A DNA stretch of 35,310 nt from assembly GCA_027064135.1 (NCBI GenBank), contig JAMOQG010000124.1:1-35310 (forward strand), given 5' to 3'. Each line of letters opens with the position of its first letter. Position 1 is the stretch's first letter. The notes beneath the pieces are model-generated. The model made no database searches. It was not told the origin of the DNA and was given only the letters and a program-made list of their open reading frames with translations. This stretch comes from Peptostreptococcaceae bacterium. GTDB taxonomy: Bacteria > Bacillota > Clostridia > Peptostreptococcales > Acidaminobacteraceae. Made by a program: the position numbers and the translations under genes. Below, in pieces: positions 8,090 to 15,817 of the stretch.

Positions 8090-9170
8090 ATTTAGTCATT
8101 ATTACTTTTTCTATACTAATTTCTTTATTTTTTGATAAATCGATCCAACGTTTTCTTTTACCATTAAGTACTGCAACAATTGGCAAATCAAATACACTTT
8201 CTTTTTCATGTGTTACAATACCAATATCATTTGTTGAAAGTAACACTCTTGTACCTGTTGGATACGGAATAATATTTTCAATAAATAATTTCGTTATTTC
8301 AGAATCATATAATATTCCAGCATCATTCATTAACATCTTTACTGCATCACTTTGTGAAAAAGCCAATCTATGGAGTCTATCTGATGTAAGCGCATCATAA
8401 ACATCTGCAATTGCAATAATCTTTGAAAAAATATGCATTTGATCTCCATGAACTCCTCTTGGATATCCAGTTCCATTCACTCTTTCATGATGTTCAATAA
8501 TAGGAATTATTTCAGTAATTTTAAAATCAGTTTCATTATGAAAAAAATCATATCCTAATTGTGTATGTTTTTCAAATTCTTTTCTTTCATTTTTACTAAG
8601 AATTTTATTTGATAGATATTTTTCACTATCTAATAATAAATTTCCAAAATCACATATTAATGAAGCTACAGCTAATTTTTCCAATTTCTTATCATTAAAT
8701 TTTAATTTTTTGCCCATATATACAGATAAAATACAAATATTTATTTGATGTTCATACAAATAATCTTCTATTGATTTAATATCTACAAATTTTATTTTAT
8801 TACTATAATTAATATTTTTAATTAAATCCCATGCAATCTCTATAATTTTTTCTTTTAACTCTTTATCTAATTTAATTTCTTTTCTAATATTTATCTTTCT
8901 ATTTTTATCAAGTTTTAAATTCAACCCTTTAATAAAACTCTTGAATTTATGAATATTTGTTTTTCTAATTTCATCAGTAATAATATCATAAATATCATTA
9001 GCAACTTCTGTTTTAATATAAACACTTTTAATACCAAATCTTTTAAATTTTTTTATAGTATTTTCACTAATTTTTGAATTTCCTGCAATTAAAATCTGAC
9101 CGCAATTACTAATTATCGGTCGAGCTAAAGAACTCCCTATTACTCTTGAAGAAACCTTAACAATTCTCAT
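8088..9170 (-). CDS. HD-GYP domain protein with a degenerate HD dyad
   Basis: Related to cyclic-di-GMP phosphodiesterases of the HD-GYP class. The C-terminal two-thirds shows HTQLGYDFF (202-210), the signature HHERVNGTGYPRG (227-239) and IADVYDALTSDR (254-265). However, the canonical HD of LLHDIGK is replaced by ICDFGN, so one metal-ligand His is Cys173 while Asp174 remains and the Lys is lost. That may reduce or abolish hydrolysis; a receptor-type role is possible. The N-terminal 110 residues are a conserved extension also seen in stand-alone Firmicute HD-GYP proteins. I choose ATG 9170 (MRIVKVS) because GGGAG lies eight bases upstream; an ATG at 9194 is in frame but has no such site. 360 residues. 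Confidence 0.85.
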   Translation of the reverse strand: MRIVKVSSRVIGSSLARPIISNCGQILIAGNSKISENTIKKFKRFGIKSVYIKTEVANDIYDIITDEIRKTNIHKFKSFIKGLNLKLDKNRKINIRKEIKLDKELKEKIIEIAWDLIKNINYSNKIKFVDIKSIEDYLYEHQINICILSVYMGKKLKFNDKKLEKLAVASLICDFGNLLLDSEKYLSNKILSKNERKEFEKHTQLGYDFFHNETDFKITEIIPIIEHHERVNGTGYPRGVHGDQMHIFSKIIAIADVYDALTSDRLHRLAFSQSDAVKMLMNDAGILYDSEITKLFIENIIPYPTGTRVLLSTNDIGIVTHEKESVFDLPIVAVLNGKRKRWIDLSKNKEISIEKVIMTK

Positions 9171-9282
9171 TTGCTCAGCTCCCAAAATTATCAATACAGT
9201 ATAATGTATATTTTATATGTTATTATTAATTATATTTTATATTACAAACGAAATTTATTTAAGACTTTTAATTGTACTTCAA

Positions 9283-9579
9283 TTAAATTCTATAATCCAT
9301 TCCTTTTACTTCAATTTCTTTTAACATCAAAAATCCAACAACATCTAATTCCAAAAGATTTTTTTCAGTAGTTTTCACAACTTTATGAACATAAACTTCT
9401 ATTCCATCAACTAAATTATACTTATACTTAGATATATTTTTGGGCTTTTCTTTAAGTACCGACGGCACTTTAAAAGAACCAGCTCAAGAACTACAACTTT
9501 TCCCATATTTAATCGCTACCGCAGTAATATTTTTATCTTTTGCGTATTTCTTAAATTTACTTGTTAAAATTATTTTCAT
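9283..9579 (-). CDS. CC/Se-motif (HesB-like) small selenoprotein, UGA = Sec32
   Basis: A 98-residue reading frame opens at ATG 9579 behind a strong GGAGGGG Shine-Dalgarno site. It is interrupted only by TGA at 9484-9486 (codon 32) and then continues to TAA at 9283. Around that codon the protein reads GKSCSSUAGSFKVPS, a Cys-x-x-Sec redox motif. Length and layout match the small HesB-like family known as CC/Se-motif (seleno)proteins, whose members carry Cys or Sec there. A hairpin with its apical loop about 20 nt past the UGA fits a bacterial SECIS. Its own promoter lies at 9598-9626. The exact biochemical role is unknown, probably thiol/selenol redox. A pseudogene with a nonsense mutation is the alternative, less likely given the motif and hairpin. 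No sel genes are in this window. Confidence 0.8.
9443..9486 (-). promoter_or_regulatory. putative bacterial SECIS element with the UGA codon
   Basis: Directly 3' of the in-frame UGA (9484-9486), the minus strand folds into a long imperfect hairpin. Arm 9464-9480 pairs with 9443-9460, with an upper helix AAGTGCC/GGTACTT (one G-U pair) closing a GUC apical loop (9461-9463). The loop-to-UGA distance of about 20 nt agrees with SelB-dependent SECIS elements. Confidence 0.65.
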
Positions 9580-9597
9580 TTTATCCCCTCCGTCTTT

Positions 9598-9626
9598 ATT
9601 ATAGTTTAAAAACGTAAGAAAGTGAA
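9598..9626 (-). promoter_or_regulatory. promoter of the selenoprotein gene
   Basis: Minus strand TTCACT (9621-9626), a 17-nt spacer and TATAAT (9598-9603). The -10 lies about 19 nt from the start codon, so the leader is very short. Confidence 0.6.
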
Positions 9627-9703
9627 TATAATTAATTATTTAACTTAATTTGGAACTTTTTTTAAATTTTTTCGTCAAATATAATAAAAGAGGAGATGAT
9701 CAT

Positions 9704-10996
9704 ATGAGACTTAAAATAATACTATTTCTATTAATCCTGTCTTTAATAATAACCGGGTGTACAATGAATACTAATAGCGAAGTTAAATCAGATGCAACTT
9801 TTAATGTGAATAAAACTACAGGTAATTACAATGAAGATATTATTAATTCAATTAATGAAACAGGTTATGATGTATTAAGTTATTTAAATAACGAAAATAA
9901 TGGTAAAAATATTTTATTTTCGCCGCTTAGTTTAACAACTGCCCTTTCAATGCTTGAAAATGGAGCTAAAGAGGAAACTAAAGAAGAAATTTTAAATTTT
10001 TTAAATTTTTTAAATTTTTTAAATTTTTTAAATTTAGGAACTGATGAAAATGTTAACGAAACATACAATCAATTAATTAATCATTTTTATAAAATCTCAG
10101 ATAATAAAAATGTAGAAGATAGAAAAACTACAGTTATTAATATGGCAAATTCATTCTGGTTTAGAAATTATGATTTAAAAATAAGAAAAGATTATATCAA
10201 TGAAATAAAATCATCATATGATGGTGATATATGCGCAGTTGATTTTGGTAATGAAAACACTAAGGACGCTATGAATGAATGGATCGAAAATAAAACAAAT
10301 GGTCTTTTAAAAAATACCATTAAGGAAACTGATTCATTAGATATTGCATATTTAATTAATACACTCTATTTTAAAGGCCAGTGGCTTAATGAATTTTATG
10401 AAAACGGTACTAAGAAAAATGATTTTTATGTTAATAAAGATTTAAAAATAAGAGTTGATATGATGAATAATGAAGAACAAAGAAATTACTTTGAATCAGA
10501 GAAAGTTCAAATTATAAAACTGGACTATTCAGATGCAGCAATGTATGTATTTCTTCCAAAAGGAAATATTAATGATTTTATAAATAATAATGATTCAATG
10601 AAATTAAATGAGTTAATAGAAAATATGGAATATAATAAAGTTGATCTTAGTTTTCCGAAATTTAAATTTACAAACAATAATGATCTTGTAGATCTATTAA
10701 AAGATTTAGGCATTAAATCAGCTTTTGATTATAAACTTGCAAATTTTGATTATATGATTGAATCAGAAAATGAAGTTGCAATTACTAAAGTTTTTCAAAA
10801 CACTACAATTGAAGTTGATGAAAAAGGAACCGAAGCAGCAGCTGTTACAGTAATAGCAACGAAAGAATCAGCAGCTCTAGTAATGAACGAACCAGTTATT
10901 ATGAACTGTAATAAACCTTTTCTTTTTATAATAAAAGATAAAGCTTCAAACACAGATCTTTTTTCAGGAATATTGAGAACTCCTAACGAAAAATGA
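9704..10996 (+). CDS. serpin (serine/cysteine protease inhibitor) lipoprotein
   Basis: Extracellular protease inhibitor of the serpin fold, 430 residues from ATG 9704. This start has AGGAG eight bases upstream, and the in-frame ATG at 9650 would bury the signal peptide. Residues 1-19 are a lipoprotein signal ending IITGC (lipidated Cys19). Serpin hallmarks: NILFSPLSLTTALSMLENGA near the N-terminus, NTLYFKGQWLNEF (strand region), the hinge EVDEKGTEAAAVT and the C-terminal NKPFLFIIKD and LFSGIL. The reactive-centre loop from the hinge to NKPF is about five residues longer than in alpha-1-antitrypsin, so P1 is uncertain. A 9-bp repeat encodes four NFL units after EETKEEIL. The gene shares a bidirectional terminator with the convergent MFS gene. 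Confidence 0.92.
   Translation: MRLKIILFLLILSLIITGCTMNTNSEVKSDATFNVNKTTGNYNEDIINSINETGYDVLSYLNNENNGKNILFSPLSLTTALSMLENGAKEETKEEILNFLNFLNFLNFLNLGTDENVNETYNQLINHFYKISDNKNVEDRKTTVINMANSFWFRNYDLKIRKDYINEIKSSYDGDICAVDFGNENTKDAMNEWIENKTNGLLKNTIKETDSLDIAYLINTLYFKGQWLNEFYENGTKKNDFYVNKDLKIRVDMMNNEEQRNYFESEKVQIIKLDYSDAAMYVFLPKGNINDFINNNDSMKLNELIENMEYNKVDLSFPKFKFTNNNDLVDLLKDLGIKSAFDYKLANFDYMIESENEVAITKVFQNTTIEVDEKGTEAAAVTVIATKESAALVMNEPVIMNCNKPFLFIIKDKASNTDLFSGILRTPNEK
9994..10036 (+). repeat. 9-bp tandem repeat inside the serpin gene
   Basis: Four perfect copies of AAATTTTTT (9994-10029) plus a partial fifth. The unit is a multiple of three, so copy-number change would add or remove Asn-Phe-Leu without breaking the frame. 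Confidence 0.9.
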
Positions 10997-11004
10997 TTCA
11001 AACT

Positions 11005-11034
11005 AAAATAAGAGCTTAACTCAGCTCTTATTTT
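11005..11034. terminator. bidirectional terminator between serpin and MFS genes
   Basis: Perfect 12-bp stem AAAATAAGAGCT / AGCTCTTATTTT with a 6-nt loop. It serves the serpin gene on plus and the gene ending at 11028 on minus. The arms supply short U-tracts in both directions, and the stem overlaps the minus-strand stop codon. Confidence 0.75.
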
Positions 11035-12257
11035 ACTATATTACTTTTAATTATTTCTACTTTATTTGCTACATACAGATTAATAAAAGACATTGTTCCT
11101 ACTGCAAAAAATATATATTGTGGCCCAAAGTTAACCCATACAAGTCCACCAATATATGCAAATAGAATTGATACAATATGATCTAAGCTAAGTCCTAATG
11201 ATAAAGTTGATGTTAAATCACTTTCTTCAACAATTATCGATTTTAAATAAAGTGTTCTTACCATGCCCATTTGATTTGACATTCTATCAAAAATAAATAT
11301 TAAATATGCAATTAATACCGGAATTCCAATTAATTGAACTTTTCCTGTAACAAACCCTGTTGCTAAAAATCCATAAATAAAGAATACAAATATAAATGAT
11401 AATGCATCAAAATATAAAATTCTTTTTATTCCATATTTATCAATCCAACGTCCTAATCTAGGAATAAAAAAGATTCCAACAAATGAACCGATTATTCCTA
11501 AAACTGCAAGTGTATCAGCTCTTTTACCTAATATTTCTATCAATATCCAAGGCCCATAAACTATCATTATTTGCTTTTGAACTCCAAACATGGTAGTCAA
11601 AATATAAAAATACTTATATTCTTTTCTAAAAATAAATTTTATTTTTTTATTTGATTTTATTTTATGATCTACTTTTTTCTCGAGTATTATATAAAGTACA
11701 AATACAATTGCTAAAATAAATGCAGATAAAATAAAAATCCATTTTATTTTAGAAGTAAAACTAAAATAATTAAATTTAAAACCAATAAAGACAATCATAC
11801 TGGCAACCATTGAAAAAGCTGTAAATACGCCTTTATATTCACCCATTACTTTACCAAGATTTTCACTTCCAGCAATATCAAGTCCAATGCTATCTCTAAG
11901 TGGCATGCTCATATGCATACCTAATGAATTGATAAATATAAATATAAGCATTACCGAAAACTGTGGTGTCGATAATCCTAAGGCAGTTATTCCAATTATT
12001 CCGAAAGCTTGTGCAACTAAAGCTATTCTAATGTCCGAAAAAAAATATAACGCAGCAATTATTAAAATTGTAATAACTCCTGGTAATTCTCGAGGAAATT
12101 CAATCAATCCTCTCTGATATGCAGTTACATTATAAGCTTCCTTAAAATAATTTGAAAGTACAACACTACTACTTAATCCTACTCCAAGAGCTGAAAAAGC
12201 TAATATCATAAAATATATTTTTAAACTTGGTGATAAATTTTTAAATTTATTAATCAT
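11028..12257 (-). CDS. MFS transporter
   Basis: Membrane transporter of 409 residues with about 12 hydrophobic segments in two halves. The central charged loop (EKKVDHKIKSNKKIKFIFRKEYK) separates residues 1-190 from the second half. FIPRLGRWIDKYGIKRIL is the MFS A-like loop (GRWxDxxGxKR) of the second half, and SMPLRDSIGLDI lies in the first. No substrate signature is recognised. The start is preceded by AAAGG. It is the last gene of the minus-strand cluster beginning at 17218, 15 bp after the stop of the preceding frame. Confidence 0.85.
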   Translation of the reverse strand: MINKFKNLSPSLKIYFMILAFSALGVGLSSSVVLSNYFKEAYNVTAYQRGLIEFPRELPGVITILIIAALYFFSDIRIALVAQAFGIIGITALGLSTPQFSVMLIFIFINSLGMHMSMPLRDSIGLDIAGSENLGKVMGEYKGVFTAFSMVASMIVFIGFKFNYFSFTSKIKWIFILSAFILAIVFVLYIILEKKVDHKIKSNKKIKFIFRKEYKYFYILTTMFGVQKQIMIVYGPWILIEILGKRADTLAVLGIIGSFVGIFFIPRLGRWIDKYGIKRILYFDALSFIFVFFIYGFLATGFVTGKVQLIGIPVLIAYLIFIFDRMSNQMGMVRTLYLKSIIVEESDLTSTLSLGLSLDHIVSILFAYIGGLVWVNFGPQYIFFAVGTMSFINLYVANKVEIIKSNIVK

Positions 12258-12272
12258 TTTTACCTTTCTATA

Positions 12273-12593
12273 CTATTCTTCAATTTTTAAAATTTCTTTT
12301 TTAATATCAGTCAAATATCTGAAATTCTCAACAACTTCAATTTCAATATCTAATGCCTCAAAAATATCAGATAAATATGTATCCATTTTTGTATTTTTAA
12401 GAACAATTTTTCTAGGATATTTTTTTATTTCTCTTATCATATTCATTAAATACTTTTGAATTTCAATATCTTCTTCCATCGGCTTAACAATACAACTTCC
12501 AACAATTTCATCTCTAGCTTGATCTACTACTAAGAAAAAAATAGGATAAAATTCAATTTCTTCTTCAACCGAATACAAACTGTAAAAAAACAT
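12273..12593 (-). CDS. DUF6930-like domain, probable frameshifted C-terminal part of the upstream gene
   Basis: A 106-residue frame with alpha/beta content (FYPIFFLVVDQ, DEIVGSCIVKP, YPRKIVLKN, IEVVENFRYL), resembling the small DUF6930-type domain that in relatives often follows a DUF7309-type domain in one chain; this assignment is from memory of family appearance. It overlaps the preceding frame by 29 bp at a run of seven T (12584-12590, minus strand). Skipping one T there would join the two frames into one protein of roughly 480 residues (reading WEMDVFYSLYSVEEE). The start ATG 12593 has only a weak GGGAA upstream. It may be a separate coupled gene, a frameshift mutation, a slippage product or a base-calling error in a homopolymer. 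Confidence 0.6.
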   Translation of the reverse strand: MFFYSLYSVEEEIEFYPIFFLVVDQARDEIVGSCIVKPMEEDIEIQKYLMNMIREIKKYPRKIVLKNTKMDTYLSDIFEALDIEIEVVENFRYLTDIKKEILKIEE

Positions 12594-13713
12594 CCATTTC
12601 CCACACAGAACTACTTTTTCTACATTCCTTCTTTAACCTTTTTACATCCATTTCATTATAGCTTATACGTATAAGTAATCCATCATAATATTTATCACGA
12701 ATATCAGAAATCTCATATTGATTAATACTATATTCCTTATTTTCTTTAACATCTAAAAAATAACATTTACCAAACTCAAGAAGACCACTTTGAAATTTAG
12801 AACTTAAAATATAACTTGAAAAATCATTTATCACTTTAAGAATTCTAGTAAATACTTCTATATCTTCAAACTCAAACTCGCTAGCTAAATATCCTGGAGT
12901 AAAACTTCTGAATTGAGGTAATAATTTCTTATTTATAAATTCAACACCAGAATTTTCCATTTGAATATAATCATTTCCTTTAATATTGTTTTCATTTACT
13001 AAAAACATCATCATTCCATCAGTAAAATTACCCATTTCTTCAACGCAATCATAATCTTCTTCTGCTATTCTAAAAAAACCTTCTAATCCAGCAAACCCTT
13101 CGTAAACAGTAAATCCAAAATTTTCATTATCTCGCCCAAAAATAGAACAAAAATAAGTTTCTTCATCATCATTAAATCTTATACCTAAAATATCAACTGC
13201 ATCGATATTCTCCCAAGATTTTTTATCGACAAATTTTTTAGCTTCAACATATAATTCCTTTAATTTTTTCTCCATAACAGCATCCCCAAAATTCCATATA
13301 GAGATTTCATTACTTTGTTCAGCTTTTAAAACCCAGTCTTTTTTATTATCTTTAATAATTTCTAATAATTCATTATAATTTTCTTTCTTAATTTTTTTTA
13401 TAGATAACAAATATTTGTAAAATTTTTTTATTGATGTTATATTATCTTTTATTAAACTCACTGAAACCCTATATAACCTGTAATACCACTCTTCTAGAAA
13501 ACAGGATATTTCTTTATAGCCATCTTCAGCTAAAGCAGCCTTTTTTTCATAATTAAGAAACTCATTAATATAAATCCATACATTATTCAAATGTTTATTT
13601 ATTGTTTTATCAGATAATTTTTCTTTCTCCATACTTATTCTAAAACCATTTATGAAAATATCATTTCTCTCAATATTTTCTTTTATTTTTTTCTCATAAG
13701 AATTACTTATCAT
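12565..13713 (-). CDS. integrase-SAM-like / DUF7309-like protein (probably truncated by frameshift)
   Basis: A 382-residue cytoplasmic protein. Residues about 10-115 resemble the SAM-like core-binding domain of tyrosine integrases (DKTINKHLNNVWIYINEFL, SLIKDNITSIKKFYKYLL), but no catalytic integrase domain follows. Residues about 135-330 resemble the DUF7309-type domain (KKSWENIDAVDILGIRF, YFCSIFGRDNENFGFTVYEG). The final codons after WEMDVF (LQFVFG, then stop) look like out-of-frame readthrough past a T7 run, and the natural continuation is in the next frame. The start has AGAGGAG upstream. It lies 18 bp after the phospholipase-D-like gene. Function unknown; despite the fold resemblance it should not be called an integrase. 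Confidence 0.65.
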   Translation of the reverse strand: MISNSYEKKIKENIERNDIFINGFRISMEKEKLSDKTINKHLNNVWIYINEFLNYEKKAALAEDGYKEISCFLEEWYYRLYRVSVSLIKDNITSIKKFYKYLLSIKKIKKENYNELLEIIKDNKKDWVLKAEQSNEISIWNFGDAVMEKKLKELYVEAKKFVDKKSWENIDAVDILGIRFNDDEETYFCSIFGRDNENFGFTVYEGFAGLEGFFRIAEEDYDCVEEMGNFTDGMMMFLVNENNIKGNDYIQMENSGVEFINKKLLPQFRSFTPGYLASEFEFEDIEVFTRILKVINDFSSYILSSKFQSGLLEFGKCYFLDVKENKEYSINQYEISDIRDKYYDGLLIRISYNEMDVKRLKKECRKSSSVWEMDVFLQFVFG

Positions 13714-13731
13714 GAATAACTCCTCTCTTAA

Positions 13732-14853
13732 TTAAATAATCCCTTCAAAATAGGCTTTCAGTTTATTATACTTCATCTCTTCACTTTTTAATACATGTTT
13801 TGATAACTTCATTTGATTAATTATGCTTTCATTAAGAATATTTCTAAATTCATCATTTTTAAGTTTTATTACAGTATTTAATTCTTGAAGCTTATCAATA
13901 GAACTATTTAAATTTGTAGAACCTATAGTTACATATTTATTATCAATTTTTATTAATTTAGCATGAACCATATATTCGCTTAAATATATATTAACTTTTT
14001 CATTAGTTCTTTTCATTATCCTTTTTAAAACTTTCATATTAAGGTCTTGCTGTAAATTTGATTTCTTCGAAGTAATAATTGTAACTTCAATATTATTATT
14101 TACAAGTTCAACTATTTTATCTTCAAAATCCGAATCACCTAAATACGCCATAACTAAATAAATAGATTCTGATGCTTTATCTAATAAATTTAGCAGTTGA
14201 TTTTTCACTTCAAAATATTTCTTATTATTCTTTATTACATTAAAAATAAAATTAATTTCGTTTTTTGAATCGAATTCTTCCAATTTATTTATTTGATTAT
14301 TAAATATTTCTACATATTTTGAACCCTTAAACTCTACCATATAATCGAAATATATTCTATTTTCTACATCAAAAGTCAATTCTTTATCTTCAATATTTAT
14401 ACCACCCATCACTAATATTTCATCATCAAATATATAATATTTTGAATGATCATTTTTACTAATTTCATAAGAAACTGTAATGTTTTTATGATTTACTAAA
14501 TCATTTGCTTTATTATTTGTTTTTTGTTTTTGACTTTTATTCTTCCCTTTCATAGGATATGTAAAATTCAACAAATATCCTTCTAAAAATAATAGTAAAT
14601 TATAGTTTTTATTAAAAAAACTTTGTCTATTTTCTTCACCATATTCAAATATTGAACCAATTTTATCTTTCGAAATATAAATTTTAACTCCACGATCGGC
14701 AGCAATTAACAATTCATCTGCAATTAAGTTTCCAATATAATCATCACGCCAAATAAACATATTAATAAAAATCGTATTTCTTACATTTTTTATATTTTCA
14801 ATTATATATTTAAATGCCTCTTCACCACAAACAAGCAAATTTACATCATTCAT
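13732..14853 (-). CDS. phospholipase-D-like (HKD) family protein
   Basis: Cytoplasmic 373-residue protein with both catalytic HKD motifs of the PLD superfamily: HSKYYIFD (H136, K138, D143) and HAKLIKID (H297, K299, D304), the latter followed by GSTNLNSSID. These form one active site making a phospho-histidine intermediate. The family includes cardiolipin synthases, nucleases and phosphatidyltransferases. This one lacks the N-terminal membrane helices of bacterial cardiolipin synthase, so a soluble phospholipase or nuclease is equally possible. AGGAGA precedes the start. It follows the MBL-fold gene by 13 bp in the same cluster. Confidence 0.85.
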   Translation of the reverse strand: MNDVNLLVCGEEAFKYIIENIKNVRNTIFINMFIWRDDYIGNLIADELLIAADRGVKIYISKDKIGSIFEYGEENRQSFFNKNYNLLLFLEGYLLNFTYPMKGKNKSQKQKTNNKANDLVNHKNITVSYEISKNDHSKYYIFDDEILVMGGINIEDKELTFDVENRIYFDYMVEFKGSKYVEIFNNQINKLEEFDSKNEINFIFNVIKNNKKYFEVKNQLLNLLDKASESIYLVMAYLGDSDFEDKIVELVNNNIEVTIITSKKSNLQQDLNMKVLKRIMKRTNEKVNIYLSEYMVHAKLIKIDNKYVTIGSTNLNSSIDKLQELNTVIKLKNDEFRNILNESIINQMKLSKHVLKSEEMKYNKLKAYFEGII

Positions 14854-14866
14854 TATTTTCTCCTAA

Positions 14867-15814
14867 TTAATATTGAAACCACTTATATTTTTCTTGAGCA
14901 TTAATCATATATTTTTTAACATCTATAATATTATTAAAATATAACTCTTGAAAATTCTCTTCTACAGGAATTTCTTCATATAATTCTGTTCTTTTAGCCT
15001 CTAAAAGATGTCTGTTCATTTTCATATAATCAGCTGCACATATTATTTCGTTTTTAGATTCTTTAGAAAGTTTTTTTAAATATTCAACTCCTTCTTCATT
15101 TCTTAAAAAGTGATGATCAATAATTAATGTATCCACTTCATTAGAAAGCTTAATAATATTCTTTAAAGCACTATCTAATTTATTTTTCTCGAAACTTTCT
15201 AAATAAATAGGTGGTCCACTCGCTAACACTAAATTAGGTTTATATTCAATTATCTTTTCTATTGTTTCAACAGATAAAAATTGAATATCAGAAGCATGTA
15301 CAAATACAAATTCTTCCTGAATTATTTTAGTCATTGTAACAGTCCCAAAGCGAGTATCATTTTCTCCATGCGGAACTGGATTAGAAAATGTAAAAAAACT
15401 ATTTTTATTTTCTTTAAAATCTATAATATTATTCTTAAATTCTGAAATAAGATCATTTCTTCTTTTTCCCATTTTTATACTTAATTCAGATTGTAAATCC
15501 ATCCAGATATTGCAATCATTTTTTATTACTTTCATTTCATCAATAGAAAGCTGATATAAATTTGCTTCTAAAAAAGGAATATGATCTCCATGAAAATGAC
15601 TAAATACTATATCGGTAGTATCCTTTAATTCATTTATTATTCTTTCTTTAATTATTTTACCAACACCAACTTGAACTGGATGCGGAGATAATCCTTTTCT
15701 TAAATATCCAAGAGCAATTCCAGGATCAATGAAAATTTTTCTATTATTCAATTTTACAACTACTGATAATCCTCTAACTCCCAATGATTCAGTGCCAATA
15801 ATATCAATTTTCAT
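14867..15814 (-). CDS. metallo-beta-lactamase-fold hydrolase, UPF0282-like
   Basis: A 315-residue cytoplasmic metallo-hydrolase. The metal-binding HFHGDH motif is at residues 73-78, after IFIDPGIALG. Further candidate ligands are in NPVPHGEND, FVHASD and IDHHFLRNEEG. The N-terminal pattern (SLGVRGLSV, then DPGIALGYLRKGLSPHPVQ) resembles the UPF0282 group best known from archaea. The substrate is unknown; MBL proteins of this type include RNases, phosphodiesterases and lactonases. Its start lies 3 bp after the stop of the GPH transporter gene, so it is probably translationally coupled; its Shine-Dalgarno site is weak (AAAGTGTG). Confidence 0.82.
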   Translation of the reverse strand: MKIDIIGTESLGVRGLSVVVKLNNRKIFIDPGIALGYLRKGLSPHPVQVGVGKIIKERIINELKDTTDIVFSHFHGDHIPFLEANLYQLSIDEMKVIKNDCNIWMDLQSELSIKMGKRRNDLISEFKNNIIDFKENKNSFFTFSNPVPHGENDTRFGTVTMTKIIQEEFVFVHASDIQFLSVETIEKIIEYKPNLVLASGPPIYLESFEKNKLDSALKNIIKLSNEVDTLIIDHHFLRNEEGVEYLKKLSKESKNEIICAADYMKMNRHLLEAKRTELYEEIPVEENFQELYFNNIIDVKKYMINAQEKYKWFQY

Positions 15815-15817
15815 AAA

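Noticed and set aside
9283-9468. Short GTG-started hypothetical protein of 61 residues
   Set aside because: It has no ribosome site at that GTG and is the downstream part of the UGA-containing frame starting at 9579.
12565-12593. U UUU UUA heptamer suggesting programmed -1 frameshifting
   Set aside because: The heptamer is in the right phase of the upstream frame, but the downstream frame is +1, so -1 slippage would not reach it.
12565-13713. Tyrosine recombinase / phage integrase
   Set aside because: Only the N-terminal SAM-like fold is suggested; no R-H-R-Y catalytic domain follows and there is no phage or attachment-site context.
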